In this document: positions 12,001 through 25,988 of the stretch, piece by piece | Layout: every line of letters begins with the position of its first letter | How positions within the stretch are numbered: the stretch's first letter is position 1 | Assembly (NCBI GenBank): GCA_963573385.1 | Contig: CAUYLG010065913.1 | Span: forward strand, 1-64,000 | DNA length: 64,000 nt | Source: Cacajao melanocephalus | Taxonomy: Eukaryota > Chordata > Mammalia > Primates > Pitheciidae | Direction of reading: 5' to 3' | The notes under the pieces: generated by a model | Told to the model about the DNA's origin: nothing | Databases searched by the model: none | What the model saw: only the letters and a program-made list of their open reading frames with translations | Translations under genes and position numbers: made by a program

Positions 12001-13105
12001 TTGTATTTTTTTATTTTGCATAAATTCTTATATATATAATTGCACTTTAGGTTCTGAGGTACATGTAAAGAACATGCAGGATTGTTGCATAGGTACATAC
12101 ATGGCAATGTGGTTTGCTGCCTCCATCCCCCCATCACCTATATCTGGCATTTCTCCCCATGTTGTCCCTCCCCAACCTCCCTACCTACACAGTCCCTCCC
12201 CTAGTCCCCCGCAACAGACCCTAGTGTGTGTTCCTCCCCTCTCTGTGTCCATGTGTTCTCATTGTTCAACACCCACCTATGAGTGAGAACATGCAGTGTT
12301 TGATTTTCTGTTCTTGTGTCAGTTTGCTGAGAATGATGGTTTCCAGATTCATCCATGTCCCTACAAAGGACACAAACTCATCGTTTTTTATAGCTGCATA
12401 ATATTTCATGGTGTATATGTGCCACATTTTCCTTGTCCAGTCTATCATCCATGGGCGTTTGGGTTGGTTCCAGGTCTTTGCTATTGTAAACAGTGCCACA
12501 GTGAACATATGTGTGCATGTGTCTTTATAATAGAAGGATTTATAATCCTTTGGATATATACCCAGTAATGGGATTGCTAGATCAAATGGAATTTCTATTT
12601 CTAGGTCCTTAAGGAATGGACACAGTGTCTTCCACAATGGTTGAACTAATTTACACTCCCACCAACAGTGTAAAAATGTTCCTATTTCTCCGCATCCTCT
12701 CCAGCATCTGTTGTCTCCAGATTTTTTAACGATCACCATTCTAACTGGCATGAGATGGTACCTCAATGTGGTTTTGATTTGCATTTCTCTACTGACCAGT
12801 GATGATGAGCATTTTTTCGTATGTTTGTTGGCCTCATATATGTCTTCTTTTGAAAAGTGTCTGTCCATGTCCTTTGCCCACTTTTGAATGGGTTTCCTTG
12901 ATTTTTTTCTTGTAAATCTGCTTTAGTTCTTTGTAGATTCTGGATATTAGCCCTTTGTCAGATGGGTAGATTGCAAAAATTTTTTCCCATTCTGTCGGTT
13001 GCCAGTTCACTCTAATGATTATTTCTTTTGCTATGCAGAAGCTCTGGAGATTAGTTTGATCCAATTTGTCTATTTTGGCTTTTGTTACCAATGCTTCTGG
13101 TAAAG
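12001..13105 (-). mobile_element. LINE-1 3' fragment with ORF2 C-terminus, antisense, ~1.1 kb
   Basis: Read on the minus strand, about 13105 down to 12266 is the C-terminal part of L1 ORF2 and the remainder is the 3' UTR with a degraded AT-rich tail near 12001-12045. The ORF2 remnant lies in two overlapping frames (13091-12834 and 12868-12266), so it is frameshifted as well as 5'-truncated. It lacks the endonuclease and reverse transcriptase core and cannot mobilise itself. Its 3' UTR wording resembles that of the sense L1 at 40.69-41.09 kb, suggesting related subfamilies. Confidence 0.95.
12266..13091 (-). pseudogene. Broken LINE-1 ORF2 C-terminal remnant
   Basis: The minus-strand frame at 12868-12266 (200 codons) shows the cysteine-rich tail region of L1 ORF2, with a [12 protein letters not shown] block and a late [11 protein letters not shown] block. 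An upstream piece in another frame covers 13091-12834. The frame break and the absence of all catalytic domains make this a decayed transposon fragment, not a host gene. Confidence 0.92.
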
Positions 13106-13308
13106 ACCTTTGATTTATTACAAAACTTGTTTATTTGAACGGATCCTGACTGAGATAAACAAAGACAACCTCTTTTGCTAATATGAACAAATTTCTCATA
13201 TATTGTATGTGCATTTTTTAGAAGCTAGTGTCAATATCAACAAATGATCATATCTAGATTCTGTGAATTCTAGTCTAAAAAAATGTTACTGTGGTTAGAA
13301 AGGCAGTT

Positions 13309-13670
13309 TTAAATTTCTAATTTCCTTGTTTTATTGTTTTTGTTTTTGTTTTTTTGAGTTGGATTCTTGCTCTGTCGCCCAGGCTGGAGTGCAATGGCGT
13401 CATCTCTGCTTATTGCAAACTCCGCCTCCTGGGTTAGAGCAATTTGCCTTCCTCAGACTCCCAAATAACTGGGATTACAGACACCTGCCACCATGCCTGG
13501 CTAATTTTTGTGTTTTTGGTAGAGATGGGGTTTCACCATATTGGCCAGGCTGGTCTCTTGGCCAGGCTGTTCTCAAACTCCTGACTTCATGATCTGCCTG
13601 CCTCAGCCTCCCAGTGTGTTGGGATTACAGGTGTGAGCCACTGTACCAGGCTCATTAAATTTCTAATTTC
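13309..13670. repeat. Target-site duplication pair of the Alu at 13.3 kb
   Basis: Perfect 16-bp direct repeats at 13309-13324 and 13655-13670 flank the antisense Alu, marking insertion by L1-type target-primed reverse transcription. Confidence 0.93.
13325..13654 (-). mobile_element. Alu element, antisense, full length with internal 17-bp duplication
   Basis: A T/G-interrupted tail (13325-13356) is followed by complete antisense right and left arms. Matching 16-bp target-site duplications TTAAATTTCTAATTTC lie at 13309-13324 and 13655-13670. Inside the left arm the segment 13541-13557 is repeated in tandem at 13558-13574 with one mismatch, lengthening the element. Confidence 0.96.
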
Positions 13671-14689
13671 TTAATCAAATATTCTGCCCAATGATGCTGC
13701 TCACCATGAGGCTACACATATATGTAAAGCAAAATGTAAATACTTACAATGTTTATTTGCTTTTACTTTTTATTCTATATGAATTGAAACTATATTTCCC
13801 CTTTATAAATTTAGCTCTTGATGTTCAACTTAGGAAATCTTCAACTTGTTTTTAATTTACCATGTTGCAACTCACTCTGTTTGTGTCCTTAATTTCATGC
13901 TCTCTGATCTGATGCTAATTTATTCAGCAATTATTCTCAACCTGCAGCACACAGATAATGAGACATAAGTGCAACTAAATCTTGTGATTTTTCTGATTGA
14001 AGCTGAGGTGGGGAGTCTGAAGTAGCACTCCTATGGGTGGTGTCATCCTGAGCCTTCATCTTTCCACTATCACGTGCCAGAAGTTTGAATCCCCATTCAA
14101 ATTCCTTCTGTGATTTATTGTGAAACAGGAAACATCATAAATAGATACATATATTCTAAAGAGGCTTTATGACAAATGACGTAAAAAAAAACTCCACAGG
14201 TCTTGGCTTAATTGACTCATTTGAAATGCAAGGCACTTTAGTGTAATAGACACAGTGCCAGCTTTTACTATTTAATGAGATTTGGGAAAAAGATAAAAAG
14301 GAAAAAAAAATGATAGTTTTTTTTCATTGTTGCATCCTTCGTTCCTGAAGATTTCGTCCTCTATCAGTGGAAAATTATCATCCAAACTGACTAAAGGAAC
14401 ATCTACTGAGTATTAGGATTAGTCATAGTTTTATTTCTTAATCTAGAATCATGTACGAATAAGCTTAGTTCTGTAAAATTAATGAATTTAAACAAAACAT
14501 TAGAGAACGATTACGGGAATCTCTGTCCTTCTCTTTACTTCTATAACTGCAAAGACAGAACATCCAATTACATTGATTACTTAAACTGCCAGTTTTGACT
14601 TATTCTCTTTCAAAGATATTACTTTATTCTGTCTAGTGAGATTATTTTCTTTATACAGACTCTTATTATGTATTAACTAACATTTTTTC

Positions 14690-15070
14690 AACAATCTTCC
14701 ACTGCTGTTCCCATTTTGTCACTTTTCCACTTTTGTCTACTCCATACACATTGCCCTCAAATCACTGCTTTCCTGTCATGCTTCATCAGCAGTCGAGCAA
14801 ACAACCCAAATGCATAGACTTTCATACTTAACCTGATACACATTTCCATATTCCACTATTTCTTTCTGGAAAACCCTACCTTATTCTTGTCCTGCCCCCT
14901 TGAGATACTTCACTCATCTCTAAAATGTCCTCTTTCCTCTCTACTTGACCTTCACGTTTAATTCAAATGTGACCTCTATGAGATCAGCATCATTTATCTT
15001 CATTTTTCCTTCAATCCTGAGTGTCTGCCTGGCATAAAGTAGACCTTCAATTACATTGAATAGCTGAGTA
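14690..15070 (+). mobile_element. L2 LINE ORF2/3' remnant, sense
   Basis: Pyrimidine-rich sequence with diverged L2 phrases: a 'ccacttttgtctactccata' region, then a 'ttctttctggaaaaccctac' region and a 'caaatgtgacctctatgaga' region, in the order expected for the end of L2 ORF2. A nearby piece at 15250-15440 looks like the matching 3' end. Confidence 0.6.
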
Positions 15071-15249
15071 AAGAAAAGCTTCCCAGTTCTTTATTAGTGT
15101 ACAAGCTTCAAAATACAAACTTCAAAGGGCAAACGTTTTTGTTTTGCTCACTTATGTGTTTTTAGATCCAAGCCCAGCATGTGTAGCACTTTATGTATGT
15201 TCTGAATGAATGAATTCTCAGCCAGAAGTAATTGTCTAAATATCAGTGG

Positions 15250-15440
15250 CATTTCTGTATACTCTGTCGTACTATATGTTATTTCGTAATTATATCTTCA
15301 CATGTTTTATCACTCTTCTTATGCAATAAGCTTCTTGAAACTGGCATAGGTTTATAACCCGCTTTGTGTCTAGCAAAGAGCCAGACACATTAGGTAATTT
15401 AAAAACTGAAGGAAATTAAAATACTGAATGAATAAATTGA
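15250..15440 (+). mobile_element. L2 LINE 3' end, sense
   Basis: The L2 terminal motif order is visible: 'cttcttgaaactggcatagg' (near 15331), 'gtgtctagcaaagagccaga' (near 15366) and a 'tactgaatgaataaa' end (15422-15436). Probably the end of the element begun at about 14690. Confidence 0.6.
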
Positions 15441-15475
15441 AGCTATGTAAACATCTTAAGCTATGTAAACATCTT
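15440..15475 (+). repeat. Perfect 18-bp tandem duplication
   Basis: The unit AAGCTATGTAAACATCTT occurs twice head to tail (15440-15457 and 15458-15475) with no mismatch, at the tail of the L2 3' end. Confidence 0.97.
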
Positions 15476-15639
15476 AAATGATATACTTTATGTTTTAAAC
15501 TTGAAAACGTTATTCTATAAAACCGTAGGCTTTTAAGAAAAAAATTAAAATTAATAGGAAGGTAATTGCTTGAAAATAAGATCTTGCATATACCACTATT
15601 AATTATTCACATTGCATTAAGAATTTACTAAGCTTAGTT

Positions 15640-15830
15640 TCTTTATATGTTATCTCTTTTAATTTGCACAATAAGTCTATGCTATAGACATTAGTATTTG
15701 TTTTCATTTTACAGAAGGGATAAATTAACATTAAAAAGATACCTATTGAATATCATAAAACTAGCATGGGAATAATGCCAGATTTTAAAACAGCTCTCTC
15801 TGACTCCAAAATCCAAACTCCTAAATAGTA
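15640..15830 (-). mobile_element. MIR SINE, antisense
   Basis: Antisense MIR core: 'ttttcattttacagaaggga' (15701-15720), then a degraded 'agctctctctgactccaaaa' segment. Diverged and incomplete. Confidence 0.6.
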
Positions 15831-15874
15831 GATATAACCAACCTCATATTTAATCATTCTGCACATGCTTGACC

Positions 15875-16830
15875 AGAAACATTCATTTATTCCAAAAATA
15901 GTAGTTGATCACCTAATCAATGCCTATTCTTACTAATCATTGAGGCTACAGCAGAGATTAAACCGACTGAGTTTCTGCCTTTATAGAATTTACCTTTTTA
16001 GGTGATGGAGACAGAAATTAAATGAACAAATAACTTAAGATAATAATGTTAAATGGAGAAAATCAAGCTGAATAAGTAGATTAGGGGTTGCTTCTGTTGA
16101 GAGTGAATGGTTTCTATTTCACTTAGATAAGGCTTGAACAAATTAAAGGTTTGAGCCTTACAGACATTTAGCGGCAGTCTGTTACAGGAAGAAGGAGTAG
16201 CAATGCTCTAAGGGAACTTGCCTGGAATGTTCAAGAAACAGCAAGAAACCCATTGTTGCTACAGTGCAATGATTGACAGGAGTCTTCAGTAAGGATTTAG
16301 ATTAAAGACACAGTAGGAGAACAGATAATGTCAAGACTCTTTGGTCCCTGCAAAGACCATGTCTTAATCTGAACTTTGAAGACTTAGAGCTAAGATGGGA
16401 CAGAATTTGATTTACACATTAACAGGACCAGAAAGGCGGCTGGGTTAAGAAGAGATGGTAGGACCCAGTGTTGAAGCAGGGAGGCACTGAAGCTACGTGA
16501 AATTGTTCACACATCATATGGATTAGGTCAGTGTAATGACCTAACATGGTAGAGGGTAGTGGTTGGATTTTGTAGATATTTTGAAGGCAATTGCAGTAAA
16601 CCTTCTGAATTAGATGTGAAGTATGAGAACAAGAGAGGAGTCAATGATAACTGTAAATTATTTGTCCTGACTACCTCAAAGAAAGGAGTTACATTATGGG
16701 AAACTTTGAGAGGAACAAGATTATGTTTGGTAATCAGTAGTTCAGTTGTGAACGCCTTAAATTTGAGATGCCTATTAGCATACAATTACAGATGTTGTGT
16801 ATCAAGTTGGATTTACCTTTAGTCCTAAGA
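15875..16830 (-). mobile_element. L2 LINE 3' end and ORF2 remnant, antisense, ~0.95 kb
   Basis: It starts with the antisense L2 3' end (decayed 'attcatttattcc', then 'gaggctacagcagagattaa'). It continues through the GGAA-rich block and the antisense ORF2 region, with recognisable 'attttgaaggca', 'agagaggagtcaatgataac' and 'ttaaatttgagatgcctatt' segments. The motif order is that of a long L2 copy. Open frames across it are decayed. Confidence 0.7.
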
Positions 16831-17719
16831 AGTAAAAAGAAAACTGGTCAAGTATGAGTAAACTTGAATTTTATGTCTTCCATTTCACAAGAAGAAACAA
16901 AGTTATATGAACCAGTTATAAACAACGATATACATGAACAACTTTAAAACTGAAGCAGAAATGGAAGCAAGCTCATTAATTTGGTATTTGTTTTTCTTTG
17001 TTAAGGCAGATACAGGTGTTTATTAGATATATATATGTATACTAAAAATGAAAGATTTACAAGTGTTTTCTCTGAAAGAATCTAACTCTCAATCATCTAA
17101 AAAAATAGGTTCATAGAGTTTCACTGATTTGCAGATTGTGTGTTAGTAAATAAAACTTTTATTTGTTTTTATTATTAATAAATCAAGGTGGTCAGATTTG
17201 ATCATTTTTAGATTCTCCATCTCTTCTGAAAATTCTATAATTTCTGACTCCATAATTAACTACTGTATTAACCACCTTCACTAATGTAAGAACAATTCTA
17301 GTTTCTTTTCAATTTGAGAAATGAACATCTATAGAGAAAGTTTATATCAATGTAAACAATCTGAAATAAAGAAGATATTTTTGGAAAGCTTGGAATTTCT
17401 ACCCATAGAGACATTTTGCATTTCCATGCCCCTGTCTCAGGTAAGGTATACAAGATTTTGATTTTATCTTATTTCCCAAATCTGAAATTATTTAACTTTA
17501 CAAAGGACTTGTCCCAATATGTTAGCCAGCAAACAAGAACCATAATAAAATTAAAATATCTGAGTACATTTCTAAGTACTAGCTGCCTCATAGTTTTTTA
17601 TTTTTGTTGTTTTGTTTTTTCCCTTTTAATAAGCATTTGTGATTCCCAAGTTTGTATTAACATATAAAAAATGAATATATGTGAGTATTTAAAATGAAAT
17701 TAAAGTAAATATTTTGAAT

Positions 17720-17975
17720 TTATTGGTATCACAGTATGAGAGAAAGGAAAATACCCTTAATATTCAGATAGATATAAATTTGATTCTCAACTTTACTCCT
17801 TATATAATTTGCTCTAGACAACCCAAGGAATATATTGAATCTTTCTGAGCCTTACTTGCCTTCTCTGAAAAAGTTTATTATGATATCACAGTTACAGAAT
17901 TTTAATATCAATTAATAGCAGTGCCTTATATAGAGTAGATGCTCAATAAATTTGAGCTCTTTTATGGTTATTAAT
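17720..17975 (+). mobile_element. MIR SINE, sense
   Basis: Diverged MIR: a 'ttgattctcaactttactcc' central part, 'tctttctgagccttacttgc' core, and a 3' end reading 'atgctcaataaatttgagct'. Confidence 0.65.
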
Positions 17976-20879
17976 AATAAAGGTAAATTTCTCAAATAAT
18001 GTATTTCTGTTACTTCATGAACTCTCCCTGGTCTGGGCCTTCAGTAAATAATATAAAGTAATATAAAAACTCTCTTCTGTGATTAAAATCATGTTTTGAC
18101 ATACTTTATGAGCTCTTTTTATATGGACTTTTGATAACATGCTTTCAAAATATTGGCAGATCTACTTTTTGTATTTCAAGCTGGATAATGGAAAATGATT
18201 TATACAGTTTTATTGAATTTACGAGGGTTAGAGTAAGCCATGTTAATTATTGCTATGTCATTTTTGCAGGCTAGCAGGAACTGAGACAAAACATAAGCCA
18301 AACTAAATGTAATAAGCATTAAAATGACTCAAGCATGAAAAATAATCGAATGGGTTCTGAAGTTGTCCTATTCTTGTCAACAAAAGAAGATCATACTTGT
18401 TTGCAAACATCTATTTTAATTGCTTTCCCCTATCATGTAAAATATGAGAGGTGCTTTAGCTTCTTATCATCTTTCTCAAATAATGTTTTTGTTTTTCACA
18501 TCACAACCTACACTGTCATAAATAATTTATCCGACTTTTAAAATCAGGCGACTCTAAGCTGAAAAATCTTACAGGATGAATGTCAGGTGCCCATCTCCCT
18601 TTTTTTCCCCAAATATATATTATTCAGTTTTAATAAGTCATCTGATCAGTGCATTCTCTTTAGAATATAAATTCTGTCTTCTAAATTCAATGAATTTGGG
18701 GTTTAATTTAAGATACAGATTTTCCCAAAAAAAAAGATAATTTTTATATGAGAATTCCATCCAAATCCTACTCACTAGACATTGGATGAGCAGCAGTAAT
18801 ATTTACCACTGACCCATAAATCTAGGAAGAAAGCCTAAAATATGAAAAGGTAGGCAGAAAAATAAAATTCTAGGCAAAGAAAGAGGAAAGAAACTGAAAA
18901 TTCTGTAAGTAGAAATACAGTAAAAGCCCTGCAAACATAAAAGACATGGGGTAAAGGAGATAATGATAACATAGATTAGTGGAGCACAAGGTGTCTGTTC
19001 ATGTGATATGAGCTTAGAGGTACCAAGCAGGAAAAGCTGAGACTATATTCTCTAGATGTCTGCTGGAGTTCAGTTCTTTCAATTCATTATAATGTGACAA
19101 CCCTCTCAATAGATTTTTTAAATGAGGGGAGAGATCAGTCAGAGTCCAAGTAAAACAGTCACACAGGGAGGATTTCTGGAATTATAAACTGATTCTAGAA
19201 AATCTAGGCCTCCTTTTAGTTAGACTAAGGCTGATCTTTGTCAGGTACATACCCTTTTGGCTCTATTCATTGTACATTGATTGAAATCTTTCTATTCTCT
19301 TGGCAAAAAGCTGACACTGGAGTTGCCCATGTGTCCCCTTTATGTGCGTAACCGTTTCTTTGCTGAGTACTTTCAAATTCCTCAAATTGGGCAAATGACG
19401 GGATAATGCTGAATATAACGGGGTGATCCAGGATACTTGGCATTATCACTGGTATAAATTTTGACGTATAGGTACCTGTGCCTAAACAGTGGGGCTGTCT
19501 CTCCTGGGAGAGGTATATTAGTTTTGTACTCTGGAAAGAAAAGGACTTCAGATGGATATGAAATAGGCTCTGAGATGTGAGAATGGGACAAAAAGGGCCC
19601 AAATCAGAATTGTGTCTATTTTAGAGTTTGCCTGAAGTCCTTTAAAAGGAGTCTGACAAGATAATTAACGTTTAAGTTGCAAGAATTTTCTATTCAAGAT
19701 TGTAGATTAAAATCATAATAAGGATAAAAAATTTATTATCATTTTTTCCTGTTGTGTTCATAGAACCATTTACAAATACAATCTAAATAATTATTTATCT
19801 CCTAAGAAATTTCATTTCTATCTAGTTTTAAAGTCAGTATTTGCCACCTCATCTCCTGTGACTATGATTTCAAAAAAGAAAAAATCAGAGCTCTGACCAT
19901 ATTTGAACTTGATGGGCAGTTTCTTGACAATATGGATAGACATGTGCTCCCTCTCTTCCTGGAGCTCTGGACACCTTTTATTACACCAGTGACCCCTTCA
20001 CTCTTCAAGGTGCAAATTAAATTACATCCAAAATGCACAATCTCTGCATATGTGATCTCTCACCTAACATGGGCAGGTACAAACCTGTGTCAAATAAATT
20101 ATTATAGACAAACTTTTTTACAACTTTTATAAATTTTAGAGGATAAGGAAATGTATCTGCCTTTGCAATACATTTGTCACATTCTATTTAAAGAAATATT
20201 ATCTCTAAAGTATTTTATAAGAAGATAATTAAGTGAGAAATAGACTGACTTGTCCTACCTTATTACAAACAGTAAGTTTTAAGTGATCTGGGAATGAAAA
20301 ATTCTTTTTTCTTCCCGTTTATTTCTTTTTCATATGTAATCATCAAAAGTTCTATATCTATATTTGCACTTCTGGATAATGTGATATGCATAAATATACA
20401 AGCTGTCATTCTATGACCTGAGTCAATCAATGCACTTTTCTGAAGAATGCATTAAATTAATTATAATGCATTTCACAATTGTATAGTCTTTGTTTCTCTT
20501 TATAAATTAAAATGTTAATTAATTGACAAATATGGTAATTTTATTGTCATAGTTCTCCTTTTTCTTAACTCGAAATACTTTAACACTTAAGTTTTATGTC
20601 ATGTGTTTCTATTAAACAGCAATGGGGTGTGTCTTAAAATACAGTGAAAATGCAGAATGATAAAACTAACAACTGTGTTCTAGATATTTTCTTGTATAGT
20701 AAGAATTTTTTATCTTGCTGTTTTCATCTTATATTACAGACATACTATGTACAAAATGTCACAATTTTATAGGGATTAAGATGATCTGTTTTCTTAGTCT
20801 ACTTACATGTAGCAAGGAAGCCAAAACAGAGATACAAAGTTGATAAAATTTATTTTTAAAATGTTAAATCCTTGAATAG

Positions 20880-21117
20880 CAAATGCTGAGCAATAAGCAC
20901 TATTTTTAGTGCCTTGGATAACCATGTGACTTGGTGGACAAAAAGTCTATGAGGTAGATCCCATTGCTATCCTCATTTTACAGATGAGAAAACTGAGGCA
21001 CGGAAGTAAGAATTGACTTGCCCAGGATCACATCGTAGTGAGTGATTGTTCTGGGATGAAAATCCAAGAAGTTTGGCTCCAGAGTTTGTCCAGCTAACCT
21101 CTAGGCTACATGTCAAT
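20880..21117 (-). mobile_element. MIR SINE, antisense, well preserved
   Basis: Clear antisense MIR with the core 'cattttacagatgagaaaac' then 'tgaggcacggaagtaag' and 'gacttgcccaggatcacatc', followed by the 'ggctccagagtttgtccagc' part. One of the best preserved MIR copies in the window. Confidence 0.85.
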
Positions 21118-21149
21118 GTCAGATATGAAAGGAGGAGAACTCTTTTCAT

Positions 21150-21375
21150 CATAAATAGTGGTCACTAAGGAAAGCTTTCACATAGCAATTAGAACTGAGC
21201 TTTAAAAAGTAAAGAATAAAAAATGGGGTTAATAGAGATTGTAAGTGTGTGGCAGAGAGGAAAGGCAGGTAGTCATATGGAAAGGAGTTACAAAAACATA
21301 GAGGTAAAGGTAGGAAAAACACAATATACATTCAAGGCATCATAAACAGGGCAGTAAGATAGGATAGGAGTTTTT
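21150..21375 (-). mobile_element. L2-like LINE remnant, antisense
   Basis: Purine-rich sequence with the antisense L2 order: 'gtcactaaggaaagctttca', 'aactgagctttaaaaa', then a degraded 'ggaaaggagttacaaaaac' block. Adjacent to a MIR in the same orientation. Confidence 0.6.
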
Positions 21376-21534
21376 ATTTGGAATTGTGAGAATAAGAAAA
21401 ATGAATATGTTCTGAGTGTTTTGCTGAATATTATTGGATACATTATATTATTACTTCTATTAAAATAGAATTTATCCTAAAACTCAGAATTATCCTTAAA
21501 CATATTTTCTACATAAATTTTGATATCAGCAAGG

Positions 21535-21555
21535 GTGTGTGTGTGTGTGTGTGTG
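21535..21555 (+). repeat. (GT)n microsatellite
   Basis: Ten uninterrupted GT units in the intron about 400 bases upstream of the 62-bp exon. Confidence 0.97.
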
Positions 21556-21678
21556 AATCTTAAATATCAATCTGTTATTAACCTTGCGACACATTTTTCT
21601 CACTGACTCACCCATAATAGTAAGATATCATTATATCAGGAATTTGCTTCTTACTCAAAGTGGACATTTTTAAATGAA

Positions 21679-21861
21679 TATATATATATACACTATATAT
21701 ATACATACACTATATATGTATATATATATACATACACTATATATATACACTATATATACTGTATATATACACTATATATATATACACACTATATATATAT
21801 ATACACACACTATATATATATAGTGTATATATATACACTATATATATAGATATATATATGT
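21679..21861 (+). repeat. (TA)n/(TATACAC) array near an acceptor
   Basis: About 180 bases of alternating TA interrupted by ACAC and ACTA units. It contains self-complementary stretches, for example a perfect 20-base palindrome at 21807-21826. It ends about 97 bases before the exon at 21958, so length changes would alter spacing upstream of the branch point region. Confidence 0.95.
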
Positions 21862-21957
21862 AGTTTCGACACTAATAAAAATTTCTGAGTAAGCTTTTCC
21901 CAGATGAGAATGCAAAATTGAAGAGCAGCAGGTTATATCACTCTGTTTTCTTTTCAG

Positions 21958-22019
21958 GTAAACCAGTGATGATAGTGACAGAGTATATGGAGAATGGCTC
22001 TTTAGATACATTTTTAAAG
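21958..22019 (+). CDS. EPHA5: EPHA5 coding exon, kinase hinge (62 bp)
   Basis: Acceptor AG at 21956-21957 after a TTCTTTTC tract, donor GTAGGA at 22020; phase 1 to phase 0. It encodes residues 746-766, beginning with the split Ser746. The sequence KPVMIVTEYMENGSLDTFLK is strand 5, the Thr753 gatekeeper and the hinge that binds the adenine of ATP. The exon is too short to stand out as an open frame and was located by homology and phase. The 62-bp size is the usual one for this exon in Eph genes. Confidence 0.97.
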
Positions 22020-23541
<1,522 letters not shown>

Positions 23542-25697
23542 TGAAACACTAGACCAGAGGCATTTAATTTTTAAAGATTCTAAAAGAAATAGCTAAAAGG
23601 GCATTCCTGCAACAAAGTCAAAAAGAAAGAGAGTGAGGGAGAGAAAGAGAGAAAATCAAAACTAAGAAAATTCTTCCTTTTATGTACCAGCAAATTTAAA
23701 TATTAACTTTAGAATATCTGAGTCTCAATAATTCATTTTTCCTGAAGTACTAAAAATAAAAAAACTTACTTCAGAATGGATACAGATTGCAAAATTTAAA
23801 AGAAAAGAGTTAAATACAGAATATCCTACATTGAAGATTGTGTGTCTATATACACATATATATGAATATGTAAACATATATAATATTATCAGGTAGTTTC
23901 AGCTCTCTGCATTATACTGTCCTCGCTTGTAAAGTAAATGCAGAAATATTTAGCTCCCACCTTTTAAGGATTTACATTGTGGGAAAAAAGAGCTATTCCA
24001 TCAAAAAGTTTTGATTTCCTGGAGGTATTGTAATACCTAATTAAAAACTTAAGTCCACACTATGGAAAATCTATCACTAACTCATATTGTCATATTTCAC
24101 ATAAGTCAACACTCTTTTCTGGCGATGTAATTGCTTGCTGAATTCACATGTTATATAATTGACATCTATTTCTGTGAAAAACTGTGGATATTGCTACAAC
24201 AGAATCTTATGGGTGATCTCTAATATGAGAGATCATATTGAGTTTGAATTCCTCATGATAAACAATATCTGCTTAATTCTAAATATGTTCAATGTCAGTA
24301 AGTTAGATATCCTCGATGTCTGAAACCCTTGTGAAGATAGAGATTTGTCATTGTGTCCTTTTCCCTATACAATTTGATATCTTTCATTCTCAAAATAATA
24401 TATATGTTCTCTTATTTATTTGAACTTTTAAAAATTGCATCCACTGGTAGTCTAACAGTAACATTTTTTTCACATTATAAGGGTTTTTAAAAACATTTTC
24501 GCTTTGTGATTCATTGGGATTTGTAGTATGCTGAATGGCAAAAGTAACTTATCAAAGCAAACAAAGATTTCCAATGGTCAGCTTAATCAATAAAGTAATT
24601 GGGGGGTATCTTTCCTCTTCTAGACCTAACTATCATAATAATTATTTGCATTACATGAAAGTTCGATTAAGAATTATCTTGGGAATAGAGTTACACTTAA
24701 TCAACTTGGCCTGAGCAAGATTGAAGTTATAAAAAAATCCATTGCCAGTGTGACTGGTTGGTGTCTTAGTTAAGTGCAAAAAGTAGATATTTCAAGATTT
24801 GTGTGAGTGTGTTATGCTACAGGGTGAAGTGAGACAGAGAACCTGAAACTCTCAAGGCTCAGTCCTCCGAAATGGGGTATAGTGGCAATCTGTGGAAAAT
24901 CTATATACTGAGAGATGAGAAGATAAGAAACTTAAGATTTCTTGAAGACACAAAGGATGATCAGAGGACCTGGAGAAAAATTTGGGGCTAAGGTTTAATA
25001 TAATCAAAAAATGACAATTCTAAAAGGAATATTAAGACATTATAGAATGTTTACGTATAGCTAGGAATTATGATGCTATCTTACCTATGGATATTTAATG
25101 AATGAGAATAAGTTTCAGGTAAGTCTTCTTCAAATGGTGTTACCATATCTCTAAAGAGCAAATAATTCAAATCTAACTTCAATTCCCAGAATAATTTTTA
25201 GTATGACCCCAAAGTGTTATTTCCTTATGTATCTTGAAACTTTTGTTCATAAATAGCAATTTAAGTCCATTTTTTCCCTTGCTATGTAAATTAAATCTTT
25301 CCTTTCCTGCAAAATGGGAAGGCATATGTTAGGCTTTTCACAAGAAAACACTGAAAATTTTCACCTCTTTCTCCTCAATATATATTGATGTCAGATAAAA
25401 TATTTGGTTATCTGGGTTTGCCTGCTTTTAAAAGTTAAGAGAAAAATAATTTCACCCTAAAAGAGGCATGATATAAAAGTGCTTATTTTATGAACTAAAG
25501 AAAAGTCTACCAAATCAATTTTCATGCCATTAAAAAAAGCTCAGACTTGATAATGTGGCAGGATTTTCCCCCAAACCAGTTTCAATAATTTTTAGTTTGG
25601 TTGAGTCAAACAAACTACCCTCCTCTTAAACAGTTGAACCAAACAAAAACAAAAATATGACAACAGAGGAAAAGAAAAAAGCAAGTCTAAAAAAAAT

Positions 25698-25943
25698 ACC
25701 AGACACAGGGAGGGGAACATCACACACTGGGGCCTAGGGGTGGGGGGCTAGGGGAGGAATAGCAGGGGGTGGGGGGATTGGGGAGGGATAGCATTAGGTG
25801 AAATACCTATATGTAGATGACGGGGCAATGGATGCAGCAAACCACTACCGTGGCAGGTGTATACCTATGTGACAAACCTGCATGATATGAACATGTACCC
25901 CAGAACTTAAAGGATAATAAATAAAAAATAGTAAAAAAAAATA
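25698..25943 (+). mobile_element. LINE-1 3' UTR fragment, sense, 5'-truncated
   Basis: Sense L1 3' UTR: a G-rich stretch (25718-25790) then the terminal sequence with 'gcagcaaaccacta' and 'gtaccccagaacttaaa', a poly(A) signal near 25916 and an impure A-tail (to about 25943). Only about 245 bases survive. No clear target-site duplication was found. Confidence 0.93.
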
Positions 25944-25988
25944 CAACATCAAGGAATGTATAACTTTGTTTTAATATATCCAATGTTA

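Larger units (their letters stand above)
9797..21957 (+). other. EPHA5: EPHA5 intron, 12.2 kb
   Basis: Phase 1 intron, GT at 9797 to AG at 21957. It holds MIR, L2, a 1.1 kb antisense L1, an antisense Alu and TG and TA arrays listed separately. No recognised content was found in about 9800-11340, 13670-14690, 16840-17720, 17980-20880 or 21370-21530. The stretch at about 19260-19620 is richer in CpG and less AT-rich than its surroundings and may be an old repeat I cannot name. Confidence 0.8.

Noticed and set aside
12266..12868. 200-codon minus-strand open frame, longest in the window
   Set aside because: It is the tail of L1 ORF2 in a 5'-truncated, frameshifted L1 fragment, not a host gene.
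21679..21861. Regularly repeated units resembling a CRISPR-like array
   Set aside because: The units are TA/ACAC microsatellite repeats without unique spacers, in a primate intron.
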